Shown piece by piece: positions 1-4,673 of a stretch of 7,026 nucleotides of DNA. Each line of letters opens with the position of its first letter. Positions within the stretch are counted from its first letter, which is position 1. This DNA comes from an uncultured Actinomyces sp. (GTDB taxonomy: Bacteria > Actinomycetota > Actinomycetes > Actinomycetales > Actinomycetaceae): the NCBI GenBank assembly GCA_938030835.1, contig CALHID010000276.1, forward strand, positions 1 to 7,026, read 5' to 3'. The notes below the pieces were generated by a model that was given only the letters and a program-made list of their open reading frames with translations, searched no databases and was not told the DNA's origin. A program made the translations under genes and the position numbers.

Positions 1-27
1 GGAACCCCTATTTGTTTATTTTTCTAA
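1..27. repeat. Terminal redundancy, left copy (circle overlap)
   Basis: These 27 bases recur exactly at 7000-7026. In pBR322-type plasmids this stretch lies just upstream of bla and occurs once, so the repeat is best read as the overlap produced when a circular molecule is written as a line. The true circle is then 6999 bp. Confidence 0.93.
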
Positions 28-32
28 ATACA

Positions 33-61
33 TTCAAATATGTATCCGCTCATGAATTAAT
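33..61 (+). promoter_or_regulatory. Remnant of bla promoter with a hybrid -10 box
   Basis: TTCAAA at 33-38 is the -35 box of the bla promoter of Tn3/pBR322. The native -10 box (GACAAT, recalled) is missing because the DNA was cut at the BspHI site TCATGA (50-55) and joined to the kanamycin cassette. The new sequence at the same 17-bp spacing is ATTAAT (56-61), which matches four of six consensus -10 positions, as many as the original did. It points right, antisense to the kanamycin gene. Presence of the remnant is certain; activity is inference. Confidence 0.6.
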
Positions 62-63
62 TC

Positions 64-879
64 TTAGAAAAACTCATCGAGCATCAAATGAAACTGCAAT
101 TTATTCATATCAGGATTATCAATACCATATTTTTGAAAAAGCCGTTTCTGTAATGAAGGAGAAAACTCACCGAGGCAGTTCCATAGGATGGCAAGATCCT
201 GGTATCGGTCTGCGATTCCGACTCGTCCAACATCAATACAACCTATTAATTTCCCCTCGTCAAAAATAAGGTTATCAAGTGAGAAATCACCATGAGTGAC
301 GACTGAATCCGGTGAGAATGGCAAAAGTTTATGCATTTCTTTCCAGACTTGTTCAACAGGCCAGCCATTACGCTCGTCATCAAAATCACTCGCATCAACC
401 AAACCGTTATTCATTCGTGATTGCGCCTGAGCGAGACGAAATACGCGATCGCTGTTAAAAGGACAATTACAAACAGGAATCGAATGCAACCGGCGCAGGA
501 ACACTGCCAGCGCATCAACAATATTTTCACCTGAATCAGGATATTCTTCTAATACCTGGAATGCTGTTTTCCCGGGGATCGCAGTGGTGAGTAACCATGC
601 ATCATCAGGAGTACGGATAAAATGCTTGATGGTCGGAAGAGGCATAAATTCCGTCAGCCAGTTTAGTCTGACCATCTCATCTGTAACATCATTGGCAACG
701 CTACCTTTGCCATGTTTCAGAAACAACTCTGGCGCATCGGGCTTCCCATACAATCGATAGATTGTCGCACCTGATTGCCCGACATTATCGCGAGCCCATT
801 TATACCCATATAAATCAGCATCCATGTTGGAATTTAATCGCGGCCTAGAGCAAGACGTTTCCCGTTGAATATGGCTCAT
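64..879 (-). CDS. aph(3')-Ia: Aminoglycoside 3'-phosphotransferase type Ia (kanamycin resistance)
   Basis: This 271-residue cytoplasmic enzyme transfers phosphate from ATP (or GTP) to the 3'-hydroxyl of kanamycin, neomycin and related aminoglycosides, which inactivates them. It has the full length of the Tn903 enzyme and I see no difference from the sequence I remember. The kinase-like fold is supported by an N-lobe segment ELFLKHGKG (residues 51-59, with K55 as probable nucleotide-binding lysine), the catalytic loop HGDFSLDN at 196-203 (D198 catalytic base, N203 metal ligand) and IDVGR at 215-219 (D216 metal ligand). The protein ends in LDEFF, as in the family. The ATG at 877-879 follows the Shine-Dalgarno AAGGGG by four bases. 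The gene lies between two BspHI sites where bla once sat and runs opposite to the T7 unit, so read-through from that unit would be antisense to it. No terminator is visible after its stop codon. Confidence 0.98.
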   Translation of the reverse strand: MSHIQRETSCSRPRLNSNMDADLYGYKWARDNVGQSGATIYRLYGKPDAPELFLKHGKGSVANDVTDEMVRLNWLTEFMPLPTIKHFIRTPDDAWLLTTAIPGKTAFQVLEEYPDSGENIVDALAVFLRRLHSIPVCNCPFNSDRVFRLAQAQSRMNNGLVDASDFDDERNGWPVEQVWKEMHKLLPFSPDSVVTHGDFSLDNLIFDEGKLIGCIDVGRVGIADRYQDLAILWNCLGEFSPSLQKRLFQKYGIDNPDMNKLQFHLMLDEFF

Positions 880-883
880 AACA

Positions 884-927
884 CCCCTTGTATTACTGTT
901 TATGTAAGCAGACAGTTTTATTGTTCA
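884..927 (-). promoter_or_regulatory. Kanamycin gene leader: ribosome binding site and candidate promoter
   Basis: Reading on the minus strand, CAAGGGG (884-890) is a good Shine-Dalgarno four bases before the ATG. Upstream, TGAACA (922-927) and CATAAA (899-904), separated by 17 bp, each match four of six consensus promoter positions and would start a short leader near 892. The BspHI site at 925-930 overlaps the proposed -35 box, so it is partly built from the junction with pBR322 DNA. The ribosome binding site is solid; the promoter is a weak guess. Confidence 0.45.
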
Positions 928-1000
928 TGACCAAAATCCCTTAACGTGAGTTTTCGTTCCACTGAGCGTCAGACCCCGTAGAAAAGATCAAAGGATCTTC

Positions 1001-1029
1001 TTGAGATCCTTTTTTTCTGCGCGTAATCT
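1001..1029 (+). promoter_or_regulatory. RNA II promoter
   Basis: TTGAGA (1001-1006) and TAATCT (1024-1029) are separated by 17 bp and lie about 8 bp before the known 5' end of the replication primer (GCAAACAAAA, from about 1037). This is the standard ColE1-type primer promoter. Confidence 0.88.
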
Positions 1030-1039
1030 GCTGCTTGCA

Positions 1040-1147
1040 AACAAAAAAACCACCGCTACCAGCGGTGGTTTGTTTGCCGGATCAAGAGCTACCAACTCTT
1101 TTTCCGAAGGTAACTGGCTTCAGCAGAGCGCAGATACCAAATACTGT
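1040..1147 (-). ncRNA. RNA I, antisense copy-number regulator
   Basis: RNA I is the roughly 108-nt antisense RNA that pairs with the 5' end of RNA II and stops it from forming the primer. On the minus strand it begins ACAGTATTTGG at 1147. It ends in a perfect 10-bp stem (1061-1070 with 1048-1057) followed by a T-run (1041-1047 read on the minus strand), which is its intrinsic terminator. Rop (2016-2207) stabilises the initial RNA I-RNA II contact. The exact 3' end is uncertain by a few bases. Confidence 0.9.
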
Positions 1148-1153
1148 CCTTCT

Positions 1154-1183
1154 AGTGTAGCCGTAGTTAGGCCACCACTTCAA
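1154..1183 (-). promoter_or_regulatory. RNA I promoter
   Basis: Reading on the minus strand, TTGAAG (1178-1183) and TACACT (1154-1159) lie 18 bp apart, and the RNA I start at 1147 is 7 bases beyond the -10 box. This is the strong constitutive promoter that sets RNA I level. The G at 1148, just before the start, is the position I recall as altered in pUC plasmids; here it is unaltered. Confidence 0.88.
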
Positions 1184-1589
1184 GAACTCTGTAGCACCGC
1201 CTACATACCTCGCTCTGCTAATCCTGTTACCAGTGGCTGCTGCCAGTGGCGATAAGTCGTGTCTTACCGGGTTGGACTCAAGACGATAGTTACCGGATAA
1301 GGCGCAGCGGTCGGGCTGAACGGGGGGTTCGTGCACACAGCCCAGCTTGGAGCGAACGACCTACACCGAACTGAGATACCTACAGCGTGAGCTATGAGAA
1401 AGCGCCACGCTTCCCGAAGGGAGAAAGGCGGACAGGTATCCGGTAAGCGGCAGGGTCGGAACAGGAGAGCGCACGAGGGAGCTTCCAGGGGGAAACGCCT
1501 GGTATCTTTATAGTCCTGTCGGGTTTCGCCACCTCTGACTTGAGCGTCGATTTTTGTGATGCTCGTCAGGGGGGCGGAGCCTATGGAAA

Positions 1590-1772
1590 AACGCCAGCAA
1601 CGCGGCCTTTTTACGGTTCCTGGCCTTTTGCTGGCCTTTTGCTCACATGTTCTTTCCTGCGTTATCCCCTGATTCTGTGGATAACCGTATTACCGCCTTT
1701 GAGTGAGCTGATACCGCTCGCCGCAGCCGAACGACCGAGCGCAGCGAGTCAGTGAGCGAGGAAGCGGAAGAG
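1590..1772. other. pBR322 origin flank, non-coding
   Basis: This stretch of pBR322/pMB1 DNA follows the replication start. It has no credible gene. It contains one perfect DnaA box and GC-rich short inverted segments around 1715-1770. In pBR322 lagging-strand priming signals are known in this neighbourhood, but I cannot place one from the sequence alone. Confidence 0.7.
1676..1684 (-). promoter_or_regulatory. DnaA box next to the origin
   Basis: The minus strand reads TTATCCACA, a perfect nine-base DnaA box, about 90 bp downstream of the RNA-DNA switch point. ColE1-type origins are known to carry one DnaA box here that can help load the replisome; it is not essential because replication is primed by RNA II. 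Confidence 0.75.
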
Positions 1773-1915
1773 CGCCTGATGCGGTATTTTCTCCTTACGC
1801 ATCTGTGCGGTATTTCACACCGCAATGGTGCACTCTCAGTACAATCTGCTCTGATGCCGCATAGTTAAGCCAGTATACACTCCGCTATCGCTACGTGACT
1901 GGGTCATGGCTGCGC
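1773..1915. other. bom / nic region (basis of mobility)
   Basis: The minus strand contains CTGGCTTAAC (1864-1873), the nick region of the ColE1/pMB1 transfer origin, within the roughly 140-bp bom segment of pBR322. The relaxase genes that act on it are absent from this plasmid, so transfer would need mobilisation proteins and a conjugation machine from elsewhere. The natural CATATG (NdeI) of pBR322 is changed here to CAATG at 1823-1827. The element is recognised with confidence; its outer borders are approximate. Confidence 0.83.
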
Positions 1916-2015
1916 CCCGACACCCGCCAACACCCGCTGACGCGCCCTGACGGGCTTGTCTGCTCCCGGCATCCGCTTACAGACAAGCTGTGACCGTCTC
2001 CGGGAGCTGCATGTG

Positions 2016-2207
2016 TCAGAGGTTTTCACCGTCATCACCGAAACGCGCGAGGCAGCTGCGGTAAAGCTCATCAGCGTGGTCGTGAAGCGATTCACAGATG
2101 TCTGCCTGTTCATCCGCGTCCAGCTCGTTGAGTTTCTCCAGAAGCGTTAATGTCTGGCTTCTGATAAAGCGGGCCATGTTAAGGGCGGTTTTTTCCTGTT
2201 TGGTCAC
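2016..2207 (-). CDS. rop: Rop (Rom), RNA-binding repressor of primer
   Basis: Rop is a 63-residue protein that forms a homodimeric four-helix bundle and speeds pairing of RNA I with RNA II, lowering copy number of ColE1-type plasmids. The sequence starts (M)TKQEKTALNMARF, bends at the known loop DADEQ (residues 30-34) and ends FGDDGENL, full length. The start codon is GTG at 2205-2207, with the Shine-Dalgarno GGAGG (2213-2217) five bases before it. The open frame continues upstream to 2375, but that extension crosses pBR322 junk DNA and is not Rop. F14 and other bundle-face residues implicated in RNA binding are in place. Its target RNAs lie at 1037-1591 on this plasmid. An intact rop separates this backbone from the pUC family, where it is deleted. 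Confidence 0.95.
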   Translation of the reverse strand: MTKQEKTALNMARFIRSQTLTLLEKLNELDADEQADICESLHDHADELYRSCLARFGDDGENL

Positions 2208-2271
2208 TGATGCCTCCGTGTAAGGGGGATTTCTGTTCATGGGGGTAATGATACCGATGAAACGAGAGAGG

Positions 2272-2358
2272 ATGCTCACGATACGGGTTACTGATGATGA
2301 ACATGCCCGGTTACTGGAACGTTGTGAGGGTAAACAACTGGCGGTATGGATGCGGCGG
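2272..2358 (+). pseudogene. Truncated mobilisation gene mobC (N-terminus only)
   Basis: The plus strand encodes about 29 residues starting MLTIRVTDDEHARLLE and ending QLAVWMRR, which resemble the N-terminus of MobC/MbeC, the small accessory relaxosome protein of ColE1-like plasmids. A purine-rich GAGAGAGG lies directly before the ATG at 2272. After the second Arg (2356-2358) the similarity stops and unrelated sequence follows, which fits the known join between pMB1 and pSC101 DNA in pBR322 at about this point. Full-length MobC is around 110 residues, so this is a fossil with no function. Identification is from memory of the family. An alternative reading is chance similarity, which I think less likely. 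Confidence 0.55.
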
Positions 2359-2360
2359 GA

Positions 2361-2574
2361 CCAGAGAAAAATCACTCAGGGTCAATGCCAGCGCTTCGTT
2401 AATACAGATGTAGGTGTTCCACAGGGTAGCCAGCAGCATCCTGCGATGCAGATCCGGAACATAATGGTGCAGGGCGCTGACTTCCGCGTTTCCAGACTTT
2501 ACGAAACACGGAAACCGAAGACCATTCATGTTGTTGCTCAGGTCGCAGACGTTTTGCAGCAGCAGTCGCTTCAC
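2361..2574 (-). pseudogene. Fragment of a tyrosine recombinase (plasmid resolvase-like)
   Basis: The minus-strand frame contains ALHHYVPDLHRRMLLATLWN (residues 34-53 counted from 2574) followed by INEALALTLSDFSL. This looks like the start of the catalytic domain of integrase-family resolvases such as protein D of the F plasmid. In such enzymes box I has the form TGxRxxEALxL and its Arg is catalytic; here the segment reads NTYICINEALAL, so the Arg position is occupied by Cys and the Gly is also lost. The fragment ends at the pSC101/pMB1 join near 2360, antisense to the mobC remnant. It lacks the other catalytic boxes and cannot be active. It is filler inherited through pBR322. The family call is moderately secure, the exact parent is not. 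Confidence 0.45.
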
Positions 2575-2675
2575 GTTCGCTCGCGTATCGGTGATTCATT
2601 CTGCTAACCAGTAAGGCAACCCCGCCAGCCTAGCCGGGTCCTCAACGACAGGAGCACGATCATGCGCACCCGTGG

Positions 2676-2967
2676 GGCCGCCATGCCGGCGATAATGGCC
2701 TGCTTCTCGCCGAAACGTTTGGTGGCGGGACCAGTGACGAAGGCTTGAGCGAGGGCGTGCAAGATTCCGAATACCGCAAGCGACAGGCCGATCATCGTCG
2801 CGCTCCAGCGAAAGCGGTCCTCGCCGAAAATGACCCAGAGCGCTGCCGGCACCTGTCCTACGAGTTGCATGATAAAGAAGACAGTCATAAGTGCGGCGAC
2901 GATAGTCATGCCCCGCGCCCACCGGAAGGAGCTGACTGGGTTGAAGGCTCTCAAGGGCATCGGTCGA
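2676..2967 (-). pseudogene. tetA: tetA(C) fragment, middle part (after SalI, before EagI)
   Basis: The minus strand encodes RPMPLRAFNPVSSFRWARGM from the cytoplasmic loop of the TetA(C) efflux pump, then hydrophobic segments (MTIVAALMTVFFIMQLVG and MIGLSLAVFGILHALAQAF) up to EKQAIIAGMAA. By comparison with the full protein (about 396 residues, recalled) this covers roughly residues 188-284. It is cut at the SalI site on one side, where TCGA remains at 2964-2967, and at the EagI site on the other, after which the frame runs into unrelated DNA. It lacks a promoter, a native start and the C-terminal membrane helices. It gives no tetracycline resistance and is backbone scar. Its partner fragment lies at 4184-4463. 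Confidence 0.93.
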
Positions 2968-2980
2968 GATCCCGGTGCCT

Positions 2981-3002
2981 AATGAGTGAGCTAACTTACA
3001 TT
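2981..3002 (-). promoter_or_regulatory. Vestigial lac CAP site with an L8-type mutation
   Basis: On the minus strand this is the CAP (CRP) binding site of the lac operon. The promoter-proximal half, TCACT, is normal, but the other half reads TGTAA instead of TGTGA. The changed base is 2997 (T on plus, where wild type has C). The second G of TGTGA is the base altered in lac L8, which weakens CAP binding. The lac promoter itself has been cut away just beyond (the sequence leaves lac DNA after CACC at about 2973), so the site controls nothing here. Confidence 0.8.
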
Positions 3003-3023
3003 AATTGCGTTGCGCTCACTGCC
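3003..3023 (-). promoter_or_regulatory. lac operator O3
   Basis: The minus strand reads GGCAGTGAGCGCAACGCAAT and one more T, the auxiliary operator O3 that overlaps the last codons of lacI. In the lac operon O3 helps LacI form a loop with O1. Here the only other operator, 4504-4528, is about 1.5 kb away, so looping is possible in principle but likely weak. Confidence 0.85.
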
Positions 3024-4098
3024 CGCTTTCCAGTCGGGAAACCTGTCGTGCCAGCTGCATTAATGAATCGGCCAACGCGCGGGGAGAGGCGGTTTGCGTA
3101 TTGGGCGCCAGGGTGGTTTTTCTTTTCACCAGTGAGACGGGCAACAGCTGATTGCCCTTCACCGCCTGGCCCTGAGAGAGTTGCAGCAAGCGGTCCACGC
3201 TGGTTTGCCCCAGCAGGCGAAAATCCTGTTTGATGGTGGTTAACGGCGGGATATAACATGAGCTGTCTTCGGTATCGTCGTATCCCACTACCGAGATATC
3301 CGCACCAACGCGCAGCCCGGACTCGGTAATGGCGCGCATTGCGCCCAGCGCCATCTGATCGTTGGCAACCAGCATCGCAGTGGGAACGATGCCCTCATTC
3401 AGCATTTGCATGGTTTGTTGAAAACCGGACATGGCACTCCAGTCGCCTTCCCGTTCCGCTATCGGCTGAATTTGATTGCGAGTGAGATATTTATGCCAGC
3501 CAGCCAGACGCAGACGCGCCGAGACAGAACTTAATGGGCCCGCTAACAGCGCGATTTGCTGGTGACCCAATGCGACCAGATGCTCCACGCCCAGTCGCGT
3601 ACCGTCTTCATGGGAGAAAATAATACTGTTGATGGGTGTCTGGTCAGAGACATCAAGAAATAACGCCGGAACATTAGTGCAGGCAGCTTCCACAGCAATG
3701 GCATCCTGGTCATCCAGCGGATAGTTAATGATCAGCCCACTGACGCGTTGCGCGAGAAGATTGTGCACCGCCGCTTTACAGGCTTCGACGCCGCTTCGTT
3801 CTACCATCGACACCACCACGCTGGCACCCAGTTGATCGGCGCGAGATTTAATCGCCGCGACAATTTGCGACGGCGCGTGCAGGGCCAGACTGGAGGTGGC
3901 AACGCCAATCAGCAACGACTGTTTGCCCGCCAGTTGTTGTGCCACGCGGTTGGGAATGTAATTCAGCTCCGCCATCGCCGCTTCCACTTTTTCCCGCGTT
4001 TTCGCAGAAACGTGGCTGGCCTGGTTCACCACGCGGGAAACGGTCTGATAAGAGACACCGGCATACTCTGCGACATCGTATAACGTTACTGGTTTCAC
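3016..4098 (-). CDS. lacI: Lac repressor LacI
   Basis: LacI binds lac operators as a dimer of dimers and releases them when allolactose or IPTG binds. The 360-residue protein has all its parts: a helix-turn-helix at residues 5-25 (VAEYAGVSYQTVSRVVNQ, recognition helix starting Y17-Q18), a hinge helix near 50-58 (NRVAQQLAG), the sugar-binding core of periplasmic-binding-protein type, including ANDQMALGA around 245-253 and VVGYDD around 270-275, and the C-terminal leucine-rich tetramerisation helix ending LARQVSRLESGQ. I see no difference from the wild type I remember. The true start is the GTG at 4096-4098 (MKPVTLYD); the frame is open three codons further, to another GTG at 4105-4107, but that would add residues absent from LacI. 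It is transcribed away from the T7 unit and represses it through the operator at 4504-4528. Confidence 0.98.
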   Translation of the reverse strand: MKPVTLYDVAEYAGVSYQTVSRVVNQASHVSAKTREKVEAAMAELNYIPNRVAQQLAGKQSLLIGVATSSLALHAPSQIVAAIKSRADQLGASVVVSMVERSGVEACKAAVHNLLAQRVSGLIINYPLDDQDAIAVEAACTNVPALFLDVSDQTPINSIIFSHEDGTRLGVEHLVALGHQQIALLAGPLSSVSARLRLAGWHKYLTRNQIQPIAEREGDWSAMSGFQQTMQMLNEGIVPTAMLVANDQMALGAMRAITESGLRVGADISVVGYDDTEDSSCYIPPLTTIKQDFRLLGQTSVDRLLQLSQGQAVKGNQLLPVSLVKRKTTLAPNTQTASPRALADSLMQLARQVSRLESGQ

Positions 4099-4133
4099 AT
4101 TCACCACCCTGAATTGACTCTCTTCCGGGCGCT

Positions 4134-4162
4134 ATCATGCCATACCGCGAAAGGTTTTGCGC
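4134..4162 (-). promoter_or_regulatory. lacI promoter, wild-type form
   Basis: On the minus strand GCGCAA (4157-4162) is the -35 box and CATGAT (4134-4139) the -10 box, spaced 17 bp. The lacIq up-mutation changes the -35 box to GTGCAA; here the C is present, so this is the weak native promoter. The many plasmid copies of lacI make up for it. Confidence 0.9.
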
Positions 4163-4183
4163 CATTCGATGGTGTCCGGGATC

Positions 4184-4463
4184 TCGACGCTCTCCCTTAT
4201 GCGACTCCTGCATTAGGAAGCAGCCCAGTAGTAGGTTGAGGCCGTTGAGCACCGCCGCCGCAAGGAATGGTGCATGCAAGGAGATGGCGCCCAACAGTCC
4301 CCCGGCCACGGGGCCTGCCACCATACCCACGCCGAAACAAGCGCTCATGAGCCCGAAGTGGCGAGCCCGATCTTCCCCATCGGTGATGTCGGCGATATAG
4401 GCGCCAGCAACCGCACCTGTGGCGCCGGTGATGCCGGCCACGATGCGTCCGGCGTAGAGGATC
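4184..4463 (-). pseudogene. tetA: tetA(C) fragment, N-proximal part (BamHI to SalI)
   Basis: The minus strand encodes TetA(C) from ILYAGRIVAGITGATGAVAG, through the conserved major-facilitator stretch ADITDGEDRARHFGLMSA and the helix GVGMVAGPVAGGLLGAISL, to CFLMQESHKGERR. This corresponds to about residues 97-188 of the full pump. It begins at a former BamHI site (GATCC, 4459-4463 on plus), next to a BglII site (4465-4470) that joins it to the T7 cassette, and ends at the SalI site (TCGAC, 4184-4188), where the lac fragment was inserted. The promoter and first 96 codons are missing. The frame runs on into lacI DNA down to 3848, but that extension is a junction artefact. It has no function. 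Confidence 0.93.
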
Positions 4464-4484
4464 GAGATCTCGATCCCGCGAAAT

Positions 4485-4502
4485 TAATACGACTCACTAT
4501 AG
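4485..4502 (+). promoter_or_regulatory. T7 RNA polymerase promoter (phi10 type)
   Basis: TAATACGACTCACTATAG is the full class III T7 promoter from -17 to +1, with transcription starting at G4502. It is read only by T7 RNA polymerase, which is not encoded here, so a host supplying that enzyme is needed for expression. Confidence 0.99.
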
Positions 4503-4503
4503 G

Positions 4504-4528
4504 GGAATTGTGAGCGGATAACAATTCC
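4504..4528 (+). promoter_or_regulatory. lac operator O1 in T7lac arrangement
   Basis: The core AATTGTGAGCGGATAACAAT lies at 4506-4525 within GG...CC ends. It begins two bases after the T7 start site, so bound LacI blocks T7 RNA polymerase as it leaves the promoter. The flanks extend to GGGG (4502-4505) and CCCC (4527-4530), making an imperfect inverted repeat that can also fold at the 5' end of the mRNA. Confidence 0.98.
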
Positions 4529-4536
4529 CCTCTAGA

Positions 4537-4564
4537 AATAATTTTGTTTAACTTTAAGAAGGAG
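4537..4564 (+). promoter_or_regulatory. T7 gene 10 leader and ribosome binding site
   Basis: After the XbaI site (4531-4536) comes the A/T-rich gene 10 leader, with AAGGAG at 4559-4564 seven bases before the ATG at 4572. This is the very efficient translation start of the T7 major capsid gene, and it decides the start of the fusion protein. Confidence 0.97.
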
Positions 4565-4571
4565 ATATACC

Positions 4572-4673
4572 ATGGGCAGCAGCCATCATCATCATCATCA
4601 CAGCAGCGGCCTGGTGCCGCGCGGCAGCCATATGGCTAGCATGACTGGTGGACAGCAAATGGGTCGCGGATCC
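4572..4673 (+). other. N-terminal tag: His6, thrombin site, T7 tag, BamHI join
   Basis: Residues 5-10 are six His codons (4584-4601), residues 14-19 are the thrombin site LVPRGS (4611-4628), and residues 21-31 are the T7 tag MASMTGGQQMG (4632-4664), which is the natural N-terminus of T7 capsid protein gp10. NdeI (4629-4634), NheI (4635-4640) and BamHI (4668-4673) sites lie within. Luciferase's own ATG follows BamHI directly (4674-4676), so the insert entered at BamHI in frame and a second NcoI-type CCATGG was created at 4672-4677, besides the one at 4570-4575. Confidence 0.97.

Larger units (their letters stand above)
1001..1589 (+). other. pMB1/ColE1-type replication origin (pBR322 version)
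   Basis: This is the classical 589-bp high-identity origin block, from TTGAGATCC to CTATGGAAA, holding the RNA II primer gene and its antisense RNA I. RNA II pairs with its template near the end of the block, is cut by RNase H and primes DNA polymerase I; replication proceeds rightwards from about 1590. At 1148 the plus strand has C (tactgTCCttc), the state I recall for pBR322, rather than the T of the high-copy pUC mutant next to the RNA I start. With an intact rop nearby, medium copy number is expected. The call is firm; the copy-number statement rests on memory of the variant. Confidence 0.97.
1037..1591 (+). ncRNA. RNA II replication primer
   Basis: This is the untranslated preprimer of about 555 nt. 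Its 5' part folds into the stem-loops that RNA I recognises; one is directly visible as inverted repeats 1048-1057 and 1061-1070. The G-run at 1321-1326 and the A-run at 1587-1591 are the sequences known to stabilise the RNA-DNA hybrid near the origin. RNase H processing near the A-run makes the 3' end that DNA polymerase I extends. The ends are set by family knowledge, not by data in the window. Confidence 0.88.
2208..2675. other. pBR322 filler between rop and the tetA fragment
   Basis: This is carried-over pBR322 DNA: pMB1 sequence up to about 2358, then pSC101-derived sequence. Apart from the two coding fossils annotated separately, I see no intact gene, RNA or promoter. At 2675/2676 the text CGTGG|GGCCGCC is consistent with a blunt join of a cut MscI site to a filled EagI site, removing the 3' end of tetA and about 500 bp of pBR322. 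Confidence 0.7.

Noticed and set aside
12..269. Open frame of 85 codons on the plus strand
   Set aside because: It is antisense to the 3' end of the kanamycin gene and spans a cloning junction.
1148..1148. High-copy pUC origin mutation
   Set aside because: The base next to the RNA I start is in the state I recall for pBR322, and rop is intact.
2208..2375. N-terminal extension of Rop upstream of the GTG
   Set aside because: Rop is 63 residues and starts at 2207 with a good ribosome binding site; the extension reads through the mobC remnant in antisense.
2745..3233. Open frame of 162 codons on the plus strand
   Set aside because: It is antisense to the tetA fragment, the lac region and the end of lacI, has no ribosome binding site and has a low-complexity Arg/Pro-rich product.
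4134..4162. lacIq promoter
   Set aside because: The -35 box is GCGCAA; the Iq mutation would give GTGCAA.
3848..4183. Open frame continuing the tetA fragment into lacI DNA on the minus strand
   Set aside because: Beyond the SalI junction at 4184 it is an out-of-frame reading of the lacI promoter and N-terminus, with no resemblance to a protein family.
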